From assembly GCA_017420755.1 (NCBI GenBank), contig JAFQOG010000029.1:186001-250000 (forward strand): a stretch of DNA of 64,000 nucleotides. The letters are read 5' to 3'. The notes under the pieces were generated by a model. That model ran no database searches. It worked only from the letters and a program-made list of their open reading frames with translations, and had not been told where the DNA came from. This DNA comes from Clostridia bacterium. Lineage in GTDB: Bacteria > Bacillota > Clostridia > Oscillospirales > CAG-272. Both the position numbers and the translations under genes were made by a program. Positions 53,310-62,488 of the stretch are shown here, in pieces. The first letter of the stretch is position 1. The number at the start of each line of letters is the position of its first letter.

Positions 53310-55238
53310 TTACCAAGATAAAATAACAAGCTTATGGAGCTTTAGCGCATCAAGCTCAAAGGAAACCTCGTTTCCGTTTTGAATAAATTTAATTTCTTCT
53401 CCATCAGGCTCGCTTCTTACAGACTTGATGGTTTTGTCAACCTTGACACTAATTTTTACACCGCCCAAAGTTGGGAAATCCTCAAGCAAGCAAACATTTC
53501 CACGATTGATTGGTGGTGCATAAAGTAAATGAAGCGCAAAGAATGATTTGTCCTCGCTCTTTCTAAATCTTACCCTGCCACAAGAGGGTAGATTTTCAAT
53601 TTTTATGCCTCTATCGTAGATACAATCAAAGGCTTTTTTAATATATCTTTCAAGCACATAGCTTCCGGACGCATTATAGGCTTGGAAAATCGGATGCGCA
53701 AAATAAAGCACATTTCCTTTTTTAACAAGCGCAGGATATGACGCGCTTTCTAGCTTGAATGGTGTATTTTTGTGTCCGCAGAATTTTCCGTATGTACGAT
53801 TGAAATATGGCTCGTGAACCTTTGCCAAGACCTCTCCGTCACATTCAACAGAATATGCACTACAATAGCTTAAAAACGGAGTTGTAATTTCGTCTATTTC
53901 ACAGCAAATAAAGTCCTTATCAAATCCAGATGGACCATTCATTTTTATGCCAAGCTCATCAAAGATACTCTCTCCACTAGCGATAATTTTTCCACCATTA
54001 TTTACAAATTCAAGAATTCTTTTTTTGTCGTCATCAGTAAATTTAACTCTATCAGGCAAAACGATGCATTGATATTTTGAAATATCCTCTCCACTATCGA
54101 CAACATCGAATTCAAGATGCATTATTTGAAGCATTTTAGAACAACCAACATCAGCATCAGTATGACTTGACCAAAGTGCAATGTCAGTATATGCCTTGGT
54201 GTTTTCAGAAAACCTCTCAATTTTACTTGCGTAATCAAAGGCGTAGCCTATAACAGAATATGTGCTTTTATCTAGTCTGCCACACGGATGGAGCTGATCT
54301 CCAACTGACATTGACGCACCCAAGCTTATCATATCAGCACATTCATACTTCAAGGCATCTCTGTTCTTAAATCCACCGAATTCTCCCCATGCGTGATGGA
54401 ACTTTCCTGTCATACCCCAGAAAATCTTTCCAAATTTTTCAAAATATTTTGCGCGAAGAGGCATAAAATCGTAGCCACCCCAAGCTGTTGGAAGATCCTC
54501 AAGCTCAAAATGGGTTTGATATGGAGCATATTCGGGGCGATTCATATCAGCGCCACCATTGTAAAATACGGTTGCGTTTGGCGCATACTCGTGAACGATG
54601 CCGGTTAAGGACTTCATAAGCTCTATACGCTTAATTCTATAATATTTCTTTGCATCCTCGTAATTATCGGGATCTAGCCCCATTTTCTTCATGCCTGCGA
54701 CACAGCTATCACATACACAAGCATCTCTCATAAAGCAAATATCGTAAAAAACGCCATCTGAAACATCAAATTGCTCGCAAACCTCTCTTGTAATATCCTC
54801 TAGATACTTTTGATAAGGTCCAACAGGACATAGTGTAATCCAAGAGCAATCGCTAAGTGGTGTGTCCTCGGGCTCATCCAGCTTTCCGCCATTAAAGCCA
54901 AATGCAATTCTTTTTTTGCTCCAAAAATCTATGTGATGCCATTCCGGATGCTCACTTGCATCCTTTTCGCTCCAGCCCATTGTTATGTAAATTGGTGCTA
55001 TTGCGCCGGCATCGTGAATTGCCTCGATTTGCTCCTTTAAAAGATTGAATTTGAGGTGAGGGTGCATAGTTCCAAGCTTGGTCGGATAATATGAATATCC
55101 GTGATGGCACTTGGCAAAAACGGTTATTAAATCAACCTTTGCGTCCTTTAATGTTTGTGTAAACTCTGCTTTGTTGAATTCTGATCCAATATTTTCAATA
55201 TATGGACTTGTGTGAAAATCTAAATGTACGCATTTCAT
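53310..55238 (-). CDS. Putative glycoside hydrolase (GHL6 type) with beta-galactosidase trimerisation-like domain
   Basis: The N-terminal 300 residues form a TIM barrel of the hypothetical glycosyl hydrolase 6 group (CVHLDFHTSP, AKCHHGYSYYPTK, DGVFYDICF), followed by an alpha/beta domain similar to the beta-galactosidase trimerisation domain (CIVLPDRVKFTDDDKKRILEF). Related proteins resemble alpha-L-fucosidases, which is interesting given the fucI locus 4 kb away. The substrate is unproven. No signal peptide is seen. It begins 1 nt after the PH-like gene. Confidence 0.78.
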   Translation of the reverse strand: MKCVHLDFHTSPYIENIGSEFNKAEFTQTLKDAKVDLITVFAKCHHGYSYYPTKLGTMHPHLKFNLLKEQIEAIHDAGAIAPIYITMGWSEKDASEHPEWHHIDFWSKKRIAFGFNGGKLDEPEDTPLSDCSWITLCPVGPYQKYLEDITREVCEQFDVSDGVFYDICFMRDACVCDSCVAGMKKMGLDPDNYEDAKKYYRIKRIELMKSLTGIVHEYAPNATVFYNGGADMNRPEYAPYQTHFELEDLPTAWGGYDFMPLRAKYFEKFGKIFWGMTGKFHHAWGEFGGFKNRDALKYECADMISLGASMSVGDQLHPCGRLDKSTYSVIGYAFDYASKIERFSENTKAYTDIALWSSHTDADVGCSKMLQIMHLEFDVVDSGEDISKYQCIVLPDRVKFTDDDKKRILEFVNNGGKIIASGESIFDELGIKMNGPSGFDKDFICCEIDEITTPFLSYCSAYSVECDGEVLAKVHEPYFNRTYGKFCGHKNTPFKLESASYPALVKKGNVLYFAHPIFQAYNASGSYVLERYIKKAFDCIYDRGIKIENLPSCGRVRFRKSEDKSFFALHLLYAPPINRGNVCLLEDFPTLGGVKISVKVDKTIKSVRSEPDGEEIKFIQNGNEVSFELDALKLHKLVILSW

Positions 55239-55239
55239 T

Positions 55240-55815
55240 TTATTTTTCTCCTAACTGCTCTGCGAAAATTTTATAAACCCTTTTAACATTTGGTATATTA
55301 TATAATCCATAGTATCCACGATGAACTCTTGAGCCATTCATCGTATATAATACGGTATTATTCATAAATGTTACGCATCCCACATCCGATGCATCGGATG
55401 CGAAATTTACATTTTGTATATCGCTATATTTAAATGCTTGTAGTGTTACGGTCTTTCCACTGTACAAAATCAAAATTCTTTTATTCGTAAGGGCGTATTC
55501 CGTATTTTTTCTCTTACTTTTGGCTTTAATTGGAGCGATAAAAACCAAATATAGTCCAACGAACAAGAATGGAAGCCCAAATAGTGGAAATATTTTTATC
55601 ATAGAAAATTCATTTTTCGGAGCCATTGAAGCGCCAAATATTGCAATAGAAATCCAAAAAACAGAAAATACGCTCCAAAAAATACCAAAAATTCTATTGA
55701 ATTTTTCCGCCGGTAAAAGCTTAATTTCCTTAGTTGGCCTTCCTATCCACAAAAGCTCCTCGTCGGATAAGATATAATCCTTTATTTTATATTGATATTC
55801 GTTTAATTCTTCCAT
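55240..55815 (-). CDS. Membrane protein with PH-like domain
   Basis: The 191-residue protein has a short cytoplasmic N-terminus, two membrane helices (about residues 44-85, including GIFWSVFSVFWISIAIFG) and a C-terminal bacterial PH-like domain (YALTNKRILILYSGKTVTLQ). I place the start at ATG 55815 with AAGGGAG upstream; an in-frame start at 55872 lies in the promoter. Its function is unknown. It is cotranscribed with the GHL6 gene. Confidence 0.75.
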   Translation of the reverse strand: MEELNEYQYKIKDYILSDEELLWIGRPTKEIKLLPAEKFNRIFGIFWSVFSVFWISIAIFGASMAPKNEFSMIKIFPLFGLPFLFVGLYLVFIAPIKAKSKRKNTEYALTNKRILILYSGKTVTLQAFKYSDIQNVNFASDASDVGCVTFMNNTVLYTMNGSRVHRGYYGLYNIPNVKRVYKIFAEQLGEK

Positions 55816-55843
55816 AATTGCTCCCTTCAAGCTTGATATATTT

Positions 55844-55872
55844 ATTTTATCACAATATATAATTAAAAGCAA
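55844..55872 (-). promoter_or_regulatory. Promoter of the PH-like/GHL6 operon
   Basis: TTGCTT (55867-55872) and TAAAAT (55844-55849) are separated by 17 bp. Its -35 element lies 13 bp from the -35 of the divergent SDR promoter. Confidence 0.65.
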
Positions 55873-55885
55873 GTAAAATTTACAC

Positions 55886-55914
55886 TTGACCTATATGTTT
55901 TTTAATGTTAAAAT
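55886..55914 (+). promoter_or_regulatory. Promoter of the SDR gene
   Basis: TTGACC (55886-55891) and TAAAAT (55909-55914) are separated by 17 bp. An ATG at 55905 lies inside it. Confidence 0.75.
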
Positions 55915-55943
55915 ATAAATATAAAGCTTATGGAGGTGTTATA

Positions 55944-56669
55944 TTGAATATTGCTCTTGTAAGCGGTGCATCTCGTGGCATCGGCTTGGAAATCTCAAAA
56001 TTACTTGACGGATACGAGCTTGACGAGCTTTGGCTCATTTGTGGAAAAAACACGCCATCATTTAAATTTAAAACCCATGTTCGCTTATTCTATACTGACT
56101 TGAGTCAAAAATCACCCTTTGACGAAATAAAATCAGCACTTGAATGCGAAAGACCTAATATAAAGCATCTTGTTTGCTCTGCCGGCGTAGGCTATAATGG
56201 CAGGCTTGATTCATTGACGGAAAACGAGATTGAAAATACTGTTATTATTAACTGCTCCGCCTCATCTGTTTTGACAAGAATTTCTCTTGATTATATGGAT
56301 AACGGCGCTAAAATTATAGAAATCGCCTCAGGCGCAGGATTTTTGCCTCAACCGGATTTCGCTGTTTATTCTGCATCAAAGGCTTATGTAATTAGCTTTT
56401 CAAGAGCAATTGGTAAAGAACTTCAAAAAAGAAAAATTTCCGTTACCGCTGTATGCCCCGGTCCTGTTGATACCGATTTCTTTTCCGGACTTGAAAATGT
56501 AAAGGAATATAAGAAAAAGCATTTAATTTCTGCTAAAAAGGTCGCAATTGGCGCTTTAAAGGCATCAAAAAAGGGCAAAAAGCTATATTTGCCAACCTTT
56601 TCCATGAAAATGGTTCATATTGCATCTAAGATTTTGCCAACCAATTTGATTTTAAAATTTTATAAATAA
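55944..56669 (+). CDS. Short-chain dehydrogenase/reductase, TTG start
   Basis: This is an NAD(P)-dependent oxidoreductase with the Rossmann motif SGASRGIG at residues 7-14, the NNAG-equivalent CSAGVG, and the catalytic YSASK pair after the IASGAGF strand. The substrate is unknown. The start is TTG 55944, 5 nt after GGAGGTG; the ATG at 55905 is in the promoter. Product 241 residues. It is a single gene with a bidirectional terminator. Confidence 0.9.
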   Translation: MNIALVSGASRGIGLEISKLLDGYELDELWLICGKNTPSFKFKTHVRLFYTDLSQKSPFDEIKSALECERPNIKHLVCSAGVGYNGRLDSLTENEIENTVIINCSASSVLTRISLDYMDNGAKIIEIASGAGFLPQPDFAVYSASKAYVISFSRAIGKELQKRKISVTAVCPGPVDTDFFSGLENVKEYKKKHLISAKKVAIGALKASKKGKKLYLPTFSMKMVHIASKILPTNLILKFYK

Positions 56670-56672
56670 CAG

Positions 56673-56700
56673 AAAAAGCTACTCAAACGAGTAGCTTTTA
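56673..56700. terminator. Bidirectional terminator between the SDR and DUF975 genes
   Basis: AAAAGCTACTC pairs with GAGTAGCTTTT around AAAC, between convergent genes. Confidence 0.8.
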
Positions 56701-56704
56701 ATTT

Positions 56705-57370
56705 TTATAGGCAAGAGCCCTGTTGATCAAAGGATGAAGCGCCTAAATTAGAATCGCGATTTTGCTGTGGCTTCTTCTTTGGCTTAAGCTCCTCATAGAA
56801 ATGAATACGAGCCATTTCCATATATGGCTGAACCCATAGTAAGCCAATACCAAGTGTAGCAATTCCAACAATTATCCAACCGATAAATGATAGATCAAGC
56901 AAGAAAAGCTCCATCTTGTGACCGTTCATCATTTTACGGCTTTCTGATATTGCATCGTTTCCGCTCATGTTAGGATTATCAATCTTTATGTAATATGCCA
57001 TAGCATAGGAATATGATTTCACTATACCGGGAATTACAAAAAGAAGAGTCCAAAGAGCGATAAATACTGACTGAAGAACTCCTAAAATAATGTTACCTAC
57101 TGCGTCGTTTTTAAAGCCATCAAAAAGTGGATCAAGCTTATTCAAGTCATTTTCATAACGAACATATTTTAGCAAATAGCTATAAACACCTATCATTACA
57201 GGTCCTGTTATAATTAATGAAACTATAGCAAGGAATCCGGTAGCGCCTAGCGCACCCATAATGATTGACGCTACTACAAAAACTAGCAAAACTGCAAGCC
57301 ATGGTGTTTTAAAAATTCCACCACCTAATGTTTCTCGTGCCTTTGCACGAATTTCTGATCTTGTTGACAT
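56705..57370 (-). CDS. DUF975 family membrane protein
   Basis: The N-terminus MSTRSEIRAKARETLGG and the internal segment LWTLLFVIPGIVKSYSYAMAYYI are characteristic of DUF975 proteins. There are four to five membrane helices over 221 residues and a charged C-terminus. The function is unknown. AAGGAGG precedes the ATG, and the gene has its own promoter. Confidence 0.85.
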   Translation of the reverse strand: MSTRSEIRAKARETLGGGIFKTPWLAVLLVFVVASIIMGALGATGFLAIVSLIITGPVMIGVYSYLLKYVRYENDLNKLDPLFDGFKNDAVGNIILGVLQSVFIALWTLLFVIPGIVKSYSYAMAYYIKIDNPNMSGNDAISESRKMMNGHKMELFLLDLSFIGWIIVGIATLGIGLLWVQPYMEMARIHFYEELKPKKKPQQNRDSNLGASSFDQQGSCL

Positions 57371-57399
57371 AAAAGCCTCCTTAAATTGTTAATGCTATC

Positions 57400-57428
57400 A
57401 TTTTAGCACCTAAAATATAAAATGTCAA
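57400..57428 (-). promoter_or_regulatory. Promoter of the DUF975 gene
   Basis: TTGACA (57423-57428) and TAAAAT (57400-57405) are separated by 17 bp. Confidence 0.8.
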
Positions 57429-57444
57429 CAATAAAGAAAAATTT

Positions 57445-57876
57445 TTATAAATATTGGCGAATTTGATCGTTTAATGCTTGTTCAACATTGATTAAACGAT
57501 GAACAATGCTTCTGGAGCTCATGTCTGCCCCTTTATATTCGTTTAGATATTTTGACAAGGACTTTACACCCATATTACAGCCATCCGTCATAACATCGGC
57601 TACTGTTTTGTCGCTTGAATTCATCATCAGCTTGCCACGGATTTTCATATCGCTCATCATACGAGCAATAGGATGTGGTTCTTTTGTATCGGCTCTATGC
57701 TTTAATAACAGCTTATGAGTTTCGTCTCCTAAAACTGCATGCTCATTTTTGCACTCTGTAAGCGTCCTTTTTAAGCGTTCATTTTTCACATGTGGCAATA
57801 CTCTCTCAATCGACGAAACGCCCATTTTGATACCCGCATTGCATTCCATTAATAAATTAATTGTATCTGTTTTCAT
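57445..57876 (-). CDS. Helical ferritin-like/DUF2383-like protein under a forespore-type promoter
   Basis: I do not recognise this 143-residue protein firmly. It is predicted all-helical and resembles ferritin-like four-helix bundles (DINLLMECNAGIKMGVSSIERVL pattern at the start, HAVLGDETHKLL in the second helix). It is rich in methionine and conserved histidines. The start is ATG 57876 with AGAGG 8 nt upstream; the in-frame GTG at 57885 overlaps that site. The upstream promoter matches the forespore sigma factors, which suggests a spore protein. Confidence 0.6.
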   Translation of the reverse strand: MKTDTINLLMECNAGIKMGVSSIERVLPHVKNERLKRTLTECKNEHAVLGDETHKLLLKHRADTKEPHPIARMMSDMKIRGKLMMNSSDKTVADVMTDGCNMGVKSLSKYLNEYKGADMSSRSIVHRLINVEQALNDQIRQYL

Positions 57877-57895
57877 TTTTATCACCTCTTATAGT

Positions 57896-57925
57896 AATTA
57901 TGAGATGAATTTTCTAAACTATTCA
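57896..57925 (-). promoter_or_regulatory. Sigma-G/sigma-F-like promoter
   Basis: TGAATA (57920-57925) and CATAATT (57896-57902) are separated by 17 bp, matching the forespore consensus TGAATA-N17-18-CATACTA at 11 of 13 positions. No sigma-A promoter is visible in the same gap. Confidence 0.5.
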
Positions 57926-57967
57926 GAATTTTTTAAAATGTTTGTTATAGCTTTAGTCTTAAGGTGT

Positions 57968-58087
57968 TTAGTTTGTTACTTCCTTATAGCTTAACAGGAA
58001 CACCTTATCCTCTGTGTCCTCACAGGCATTCTCGTTTGAATAATAGCCTGTGCTTGCTACGCTATTGTCAACCGTGGTTGTCAATAT
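57968..58087 (-). pseudogene. Remnant of a DUF6273-type cell-surface protein gene
   Basis: One frame on the minus strand reads about 39 codons ending in a stop, including TTVDNSVASTGYYSNEN and DKVFLLSYKEVTN. These are typical of DUF6273-like repeats in clostridial surface proteins. There is no start codon with a ribosome site and the sequence upstream (58088-58131) is AT-only and non-coding. It is therefore a decayed fragment. Confidence 0.6.
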
Positions 58088-58131
58088 AATTATATTATTA
58101 TTTTATTTTCAAGAGATTTACAATAAATTAT

Positions 58132-58162
58132 AAAAGCCTTGTGAAAAAATCACAAGGCTTTT
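58132..58162 (-). terminator. Terminator of the fucI-nucleotidyltransferase operon
   Basis: AAAAGCCTTGTGA pairs with TCACAAGGCTTTT around AAAAA. It lies just after the nucleotidyltransferase stop. Confidence 0.8.
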
Positions 58163-58167
58163 AGCTA

Positions 58168-59082
58168 TTAATAAAGTGTTTTTTCGTAAACGCCGTTTGC
58201 GTGGAGCTTTATAAACTCCTCTTTAACTGCGTATTTGTCCTCGCCATAGGTAACTCCAAACCACTTATCAGCAGTTGGAAGAACCTTGACAGATGCTTTA
58301 CCACTCTCTACAAGCTCACCAATAACGGATGGGAGAAGATACTCACCCTTGAGCTGATTGAGATTTGGATTTGAAAGGAACTCTATAAATCCACCCTCGA
58401 GAACATCGATAAAGTCAGGTGTAAGGCCCCACATATTCATTGAAACATATGATTCGGGATCAAGAGGAGAAACAGCTCCGTCCTTTTCTACGCCTGCGCC
58501 TGTTGCAGTCTTTACGATATCGGTTGTTTCAACTACCTTTGTAAGATAGTTGTTTGCATCAACCTCACAAACGCCACGAGTTACTCCACCGTTGTCGCTA
58601 AGTGTATTTTTAAGAATAAAGCCTGCCATACAGAAATTATACTGCTTTGGCTCGTCATGCTCATTTACCAAGAAATCGTGAACAGTTGCAAATGCCTCTT
58701 TTCCATAATAGTCATCTGCGTTGATTACCATAAATGGCTCATTTACAATACCCTTACAAGCAAGAACTGCTTGACCTGTTCCCCATGGTTTCTTTCTTTC
58801 AGGTGGATTCGTAAAGCCATCCGGAAGGTCTTCGATATTTTGGTATGCGTATGCTACCTCACAAATGCCGGAAATTTTATCTCCAACAACCTCCTTAAAG
58901 TAATCCTCCATCTCCTTTCTGATGATGAAAACTACCTTATTGAAGCCCGCCTTCAATGCATCGTGAATGGAATACTCCATAATAACCTCTCCGTTAGGTC
59001 CAAGAGGCTCGAGCTGCTTAATACCGCCACCGAAGCGTGAGCCGATACCTGCAGCCATAATTACTAGTGCTGTCTTTTTCAT
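58168..59082 (-). CDS. Sugar nucleotidyltransferase-like protein
   Basis: The N-terminal ALVIMAAGIGSRFGGGIKQLEPLG is the GxGxRxG-type loop of NDP-sugar pyrophosphorylases, followed by ADDYYGKEAFATVHDFL. The 304-residue length fits a single catalytic domain without a beta-helix. The nucleotide and sugar are unknown. It starts 21 nt after fucI, so a link with fucose or a related sugar is possible but only inferred. Confidence 0.85.
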   Translation of the reverse strand: MKKTALVIMAAGIGSRFGGGIKQLEPLGPNGEVIMEYSIHDALKAGFNKVVFIIRKEMEDYFKEVVGDKISGICEVAYAYQNIEDLPDGFTNPPERKKPWGTGQAVLACKGIVNEPFMVINADDYYGKEAFATVHDFLVNEHDEPKQYNFCMAGFILKNTLSDNGGVTRGVCEVDANNYLTKVVETTDIVKTATGAGVEKDGAVSPLDPESYVSMNMWGLTPDFIDVLEGGFIEFLSNPNLNQLKGEYLLPSVIGELVESGKASVKVLPTADKWFGVTYGEDKYAVKEEFIKLHANGVYEKTLY

Positions 59083-59103
59083 TTAAATTATATCTCCCAT
59101 AAA

Positions 59104-60897
59104 TTATTTATACATTGGACCATAAGCTGCGCAAGCACGATAATCCTGACCTTCCTTATCCATACCAAAAGCATTCCATGCAGCAGGACGGAAAATCTTA
59201 TCCTCTGGAACATTGTGCATGCATACAGGAATTCTCAAAATTGAGCAAAGTGTGATAAGGTCTGCGCCGATATGTCCATAGCTGATAGCACCGTGGTTAG
59301 CTCCCCAATTATTCATAACATCATATGCGGTCTTAAATGCGCCCTCACCTGTTACTCTTGGAGCAAACCATGTGCAAGGCCATGTGTAGTCTGTTCTCTT
59401 CCAAAGCTTATCGGAAACATCCTCGGGAAGTCCAACAGTCCAACCCTCTGCGATTTGAAGAACAGGGCCTAGTCCCTTAACAAGATTCAATCTAATCATT
59501 GTTGCAGGCATTTCGTCCTTTGTTTCAAATCTTGAAGAATATCCGCCACCACGGAAATAGCCAAGGTCAGCATAGTTCCATGTTGTATTTTTCATAATGT
59601 TTTCTTGGTCTTGCTTAGTTACCTCATACCAAGGCTTCATAACAGCATTACCATTTTCATCTCTTGCACCACCATTTGCGTCAAGGCAACAAGCACCGGA
59701 GTTGATTAGGTGAATAAATCCACCAGCTTCTCTTGCTACGCCCTCAACATCGTATCCTGTAGCCTTCTTTACAGCCTCAGGTGACCAATATGTTCTTACA
59801 TCTGCGAACATTTGAGCACGATTTGTAAGAAGCTTCATAAAGAGCATTCCAAGACCGTTTAGAACATCGTTTTCGGTAGCGAGTATGTATGGCTCTCTTG
59901 CGCCATTCCAGTCAAATGAAGTGTTAAGCATAGATTCCGGGAAGTCACAGTTAGGATAGAAGTCTGTCCATTGTCTTTGACCTTGGAAGCCGGCTGCAAT
60001 TGCGTTATGGCCTACCATTTCCTCTTCACAGCCCTCGGGGAGATTTTTGTTACCGTTCATAAGATCCTTGATGATACACATCATCTTTACAACAAATTCC
60101 CACTCTGCATCCTTAGTAGCGCGATCCTTTTGCATATCCTCGGGGTTCTTATCAAAGCCCTCAATGCAATGCTCCTTAACCCAAGCAAGAGCCTTTTCGT
60201 ACTCGTTCTTGTCGTAGATGCCCTCTGTCATTCGTCTAATAATTTCAACCTCGTCAACGGACTCCACTCTCATACCGAGATATTCTTCAATAAATGCAGT
60301 ATCAATGATAGAGCCACCAATACCCATACAAATAGAACCAATTTGGAGATATGATTTACCTCTCATTGATGCAGCGGCAACTGCTGCACGACCAAAGCGA
60401 AGGAGCTTTTCCTTTACATCCTCTGGGATTGATGTATCATCAGCCTCTTGAACATCGTGACCATAAATACCAAAAGCAGGAAGTCCCTTTTGAGCGTGAG
60501 ACGCCAATACTGCTGCAAGATATACAGCACCTGGTCTTTCAGTTCCATTAAAGCCCCATACACCCTTAATTGTGTTTGGATCCATATCCATAGTTTCAGA
60601 GCCGTAGCACCAGCAAGGAGTTACTGTAAGTGTAATATCAACGCCTGCCTTCTTGAATTTGTCAGCACAAGCAGCTGCCTCGGCAACTCTACCTATTGTA
60701 GTATCAGCAATAACTACCTTTACAGGCTCACCATTTGAGTATCTAAGATTTTCCTCAAATAGCTTTGCTGCGCTTCTCGCCATATTCATTGTTTGCTCTT
60801 CGAGTGATTCTCTAACCTTTAGTGGTCCTCTTCTACCATCAATAGTAGGACGGATACCAATTACTGGATAATCACCGATAATTCTTTTTTCTGCCAT
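59104..60897 (-). CDS. fucI: L-fucose isomerase
   Basis: FucI converts L-fucose to L-fuculose, the first step of fucose use; it also accepts D-arabinose. The 597 residues show [20 protein letters not shown] at the N-terminus, the [13 protein letters not shown] and [16 protein letters not shown] segments, and the late [13 protein letters not shown]. The metal ligands are expected among conserved Glu/Asp residues of the C-terminal domain. AAGGGG lies upstream of the ATG. No fuculokinase or aldolase is in view. Confidence 0.96.
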   Translation of the reverse strand: MAEKRIIGDYPVIGIRPTIDGRRGPLKVRESLEEQTMNMARSAAKLFEENLRYSNGEPVKVVIADTTIGRVAEAAACADKFKKAGVDITLTVTPCWCYGSETMDMDPNTIKGVWGFNGTERPGAVYLAAVLASHAQKGLPAFGIYGHDVQEADDTSIPEDVKEKLLRFGRAAVAAASMRGKSYLQIGSICMGIGGSIIDTAFIEEYLGMRVESVDEVEIIRRMTEGIYDKNEYEKALAWVKEHCIEGFDKNPEDMQKDRATKDAEWEFVVKMMCIIKDLMNGNKNLPEGCEEEMVGHNAIAAGFQGQRQWTDFYPNCDFPESMLNTSFDWNGAREPYILATENDVLNGLGMLFMKLLTNRAQMFADVRTYWSPEAVKKATGYDVEGVAREAGGFIHLINSGACCLDANGGARDENGNAVMKPWYEVTKQDQENIMKNTTWNYADLGYFRGGGYSSRFETKDEMPATMIRLNLVKGLGPVLQIAEGWTVGLPEDVSDKLWKRTDYTWPCTWFAPRVTGEGAFKTAYDVMNNWGANHGAISYGHIGADLITLCSILRIPVCMHNVPEDKIFRPAAWNAFGMDKEGQDYRACAAYGPMYK

Positions 60898-60936
60898 TTT
60901 AAATTCCCCTTTTAAATTTTTTTATTTGTTAATATA

Positions 60937-60965
60937 ATTATAATATTTAAAATCTATAAAATCAA
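60937..60965 (-). promoter_or_regulatory. Promoter of fucI
   Basis: TTGATT (60960-60965) and TATAAT (60937-60942) are separated by 17 bp. A TTGACT lies 5 bp further upstream and may also contribute. Confidence 0.65.
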
Positions 60966-60980
60966 GTCAAATTTGAATAT

Positions 60981-61721
60981 TTATTTGCCTTCAATAAAGT
61001 TTATTGCACAATTTATGTCACTAGGACCATGTGGATGGTGGTCTACGCCTTCTTTTTTATCGATAAATAGTATATTTTCAAGACCGTTTTCCATATAGGC
61101 TCTTTCAAGCACAATTCCGTTTTCGTGGTATGGAACAGTTTTATCGCTGTCACCATACGCCATATAAACTCTTATTTTGTTTTCGATTAAGACGCCTAGC
61201 TCGTCGATTGGATGGCCTCTAAATGTAAGAAGCTCGCTCTTTGTCATGTGCCATGCTCTTTCAAATTCATCCCACATACCATCTGTGACATCACAAGCAT
61301 CGCCAAATCGTGCAGGACAGCTAAGATAATTAAGAACAGGAGCATCAAGATATAAGGTATCAATAACCTCGGGATGTCTTGCCGCCAAATGAATAGAAAT
61401 CATTCCGCCACAGCTCATTCCAATTGTAATTACCTTGCTTGAAATGTCAAATTCCTTTGATGCGAAAAGAATAAATTCATATTGATCCTCAATTTGCTCG
61501 GGCGTCCCCCAACGATTATGATTTTCAATAAATAGAAGTGTATAGCCTCTTTTTACCATTTCAAGCTGAAGCTCAGGAAAAGCTCCAAAATATTCAGTTT
61601 TCAAAATAGCCTTTCCGTTTTTCTTATTAGATGCAGGGAGTAGCACGATTGCCTTTTTACCATTAAATTCAAACTCAACATGAGTTATTCCATCGTATTC
61701 ATATTTTGCTTTGATTTCCAT
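60981..61721 (-). CDS. Alpha/beta-hydrolase family protein
   Basis: The 246-residue protein shows a nucleophile elbow, TIGMSCGGMISI (serine near residue 100), and candidate acid and histidine residues in VYMAYGDSDKTVPYHENG and DHHPHGP near the C-terminus. It resembles prolyl oligopeptidase or acyl esterase families. There is no signal peptide. The substrate is unknown. AAGGAG precedes the ATG. Confidence 0.78.
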   Translation of the reverse strand: MEIKAKYEYDGITHVEFEFNGKKAIVLLPASNKKNGKAILKTEYFGAFPELQLEMVKRGYTLLFIENHNRWGTPEQIEDQYEFILFASKEFDISSKVITIGMSCGGMISIHLAARHPEVIDTLYLDAPVLNYLSCPARFGDACDVTDGMWDEFERAWHMTKSELLTFRGHPIDELGVLIENKIRVYMAYGDSDKTVPYHENGIVLERAYMENGLENILFIDKKEGVDHHPHGPSDINCAINFIEGK

Positions 61722-61750
61722 TTTTGCTCTCCTTTAAGTTTCTTACATTT

Positions 61751-61779
61751 ATTTTATTACTTTTTAAAAGTAAAGTCAA
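61751..61779 (-). promoter_or_regulatory. Promoter of the hydrolase gene
   Basis: TTGACT (61774-61779) and TAAAAT (61751-61756) are separated by 17 bp. Confidence 0.72.
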
Positions 61780-61808
61780 GAAAAAAAGTGCGTTTTCACG
61801 CACTTTTT
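61780..61808 (-). terminator. Terminator of thiT
   Basis: AGTGCG(TGAAAA)CGCACT hairpin followed on the minus strand by TTTTTTTC, just after the thiT stop. Confidence 0.8.
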
Positions 61809-61809
61809 G

Positions 61810-62409
61810 TTATTTTTCATTGGTTAGGAGTTTTTCGATTTGTGAGGATGACATAAGGAACACACCTATCACAACCGTAATAATAAGCTCGGGTAACATA
61901 TATTCAATGTTATACAAAAATGAATATAAAAATTTACCCATTCCATCGGGCGCCCATTGTCCCCAAATTGCAACTCCGGTTATATAATGGCACAAAAATC
62001 TAACGGCAATAATTATTGAAAATACAACGCTAACCTTGACCACGAAAAGCTTTTCTCCAAGCCCATTCCTTGCAAGCGCTGAAAATCCAAGAATTGAAAA
62101 TGGTACTATGTAATCAAATAAGACGCAAACAATGACTGTTGTCGCAGTTGTGCACCATATGAAAACATTACCCTTAATAAGAGCTTGCGCTAGTTGAATG
62201 AAAGCATAGATTGCCGAGCTTGCAAATCCCCATTTATACCCAAATTTCAAGCCTATAAAGAGGATTGGTAGCATACTTGCAAGAGTTACCGAGCCACCCA
62301 TTGGCATTTCGTAAACGGGTAAAAAGCTAAGAACTGTTGCTAAGGCGATAAAAATCGCACTTTGTGTTAGAGCAAGAATTTTTTTGCTCCTTGATAATTT
62401 TGTTTCCAT
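61810..62409 (-). CDS. thiT: Thiamine transporter ThiT (ECF S component)
   Basis: ThiT is the thiamine-binding membrane subunit that works with a shared ECF energising module. The 199 residues contain six hydrophobic segments; the first helix reads LTQSAIFIALATVLSFLP, and the loop with HYITGVAIWGQWAPDGM (conserved Trp and Gly) fits the substrate site. Control by the TPP riboswitch just upstream confirms the assignment. AAGGAGG precedes the ATG. The ECF A/T genes are not in view. Confidence 0.92.
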   Translation of the reverse strand: METKLSRSKKILALTQSAIFIALATVLSFLPVYEMPMGGSVTLASMLPILFIGLKFGYKWGFASSAIYAFIQLAQALIKGNVFIWCTTATTVIVCVLFDYIVPFSILGFSALARNGLGEKLFVVKVSVVFSIIIAVRFLCHYITGVAIWGQWAPDGMGKFLYSFLYNIEYMLPELIITVVIGVFLMSSSQIEKLLTNEK

Positions 62410-62429
62410 TGGAAACCTCCTTAAATATA

Positions 62430-62462
62430 AAAATTACCGCACAGGAAATATCCATGCGGTAA
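62430..62462 (-). terminator. Riboswitch-controlled terminator upstream of thiT
   Basis: TTACCGCA (62455-62462) pairs with TGCGGTAA (62434-62441), followed on the minus strand by TTTTT. It lies between the aptamer and the thiT ribosome site, so bound TPP should stop transcription. Confidence 0.82.
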
Positions 62463-62488
62463 CAATATATCTAATAGCGAAAATATTA

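Noticed and set aside
58071..58084. Direct repeat TTGACAA at the DUF6273 remnant taken as a promoter or insertion scar
   Set aside because: One copy is inside the remnant's coding frame, there is no matching -10 at proper spacing, and 7 bp is too short to claim a duplication.
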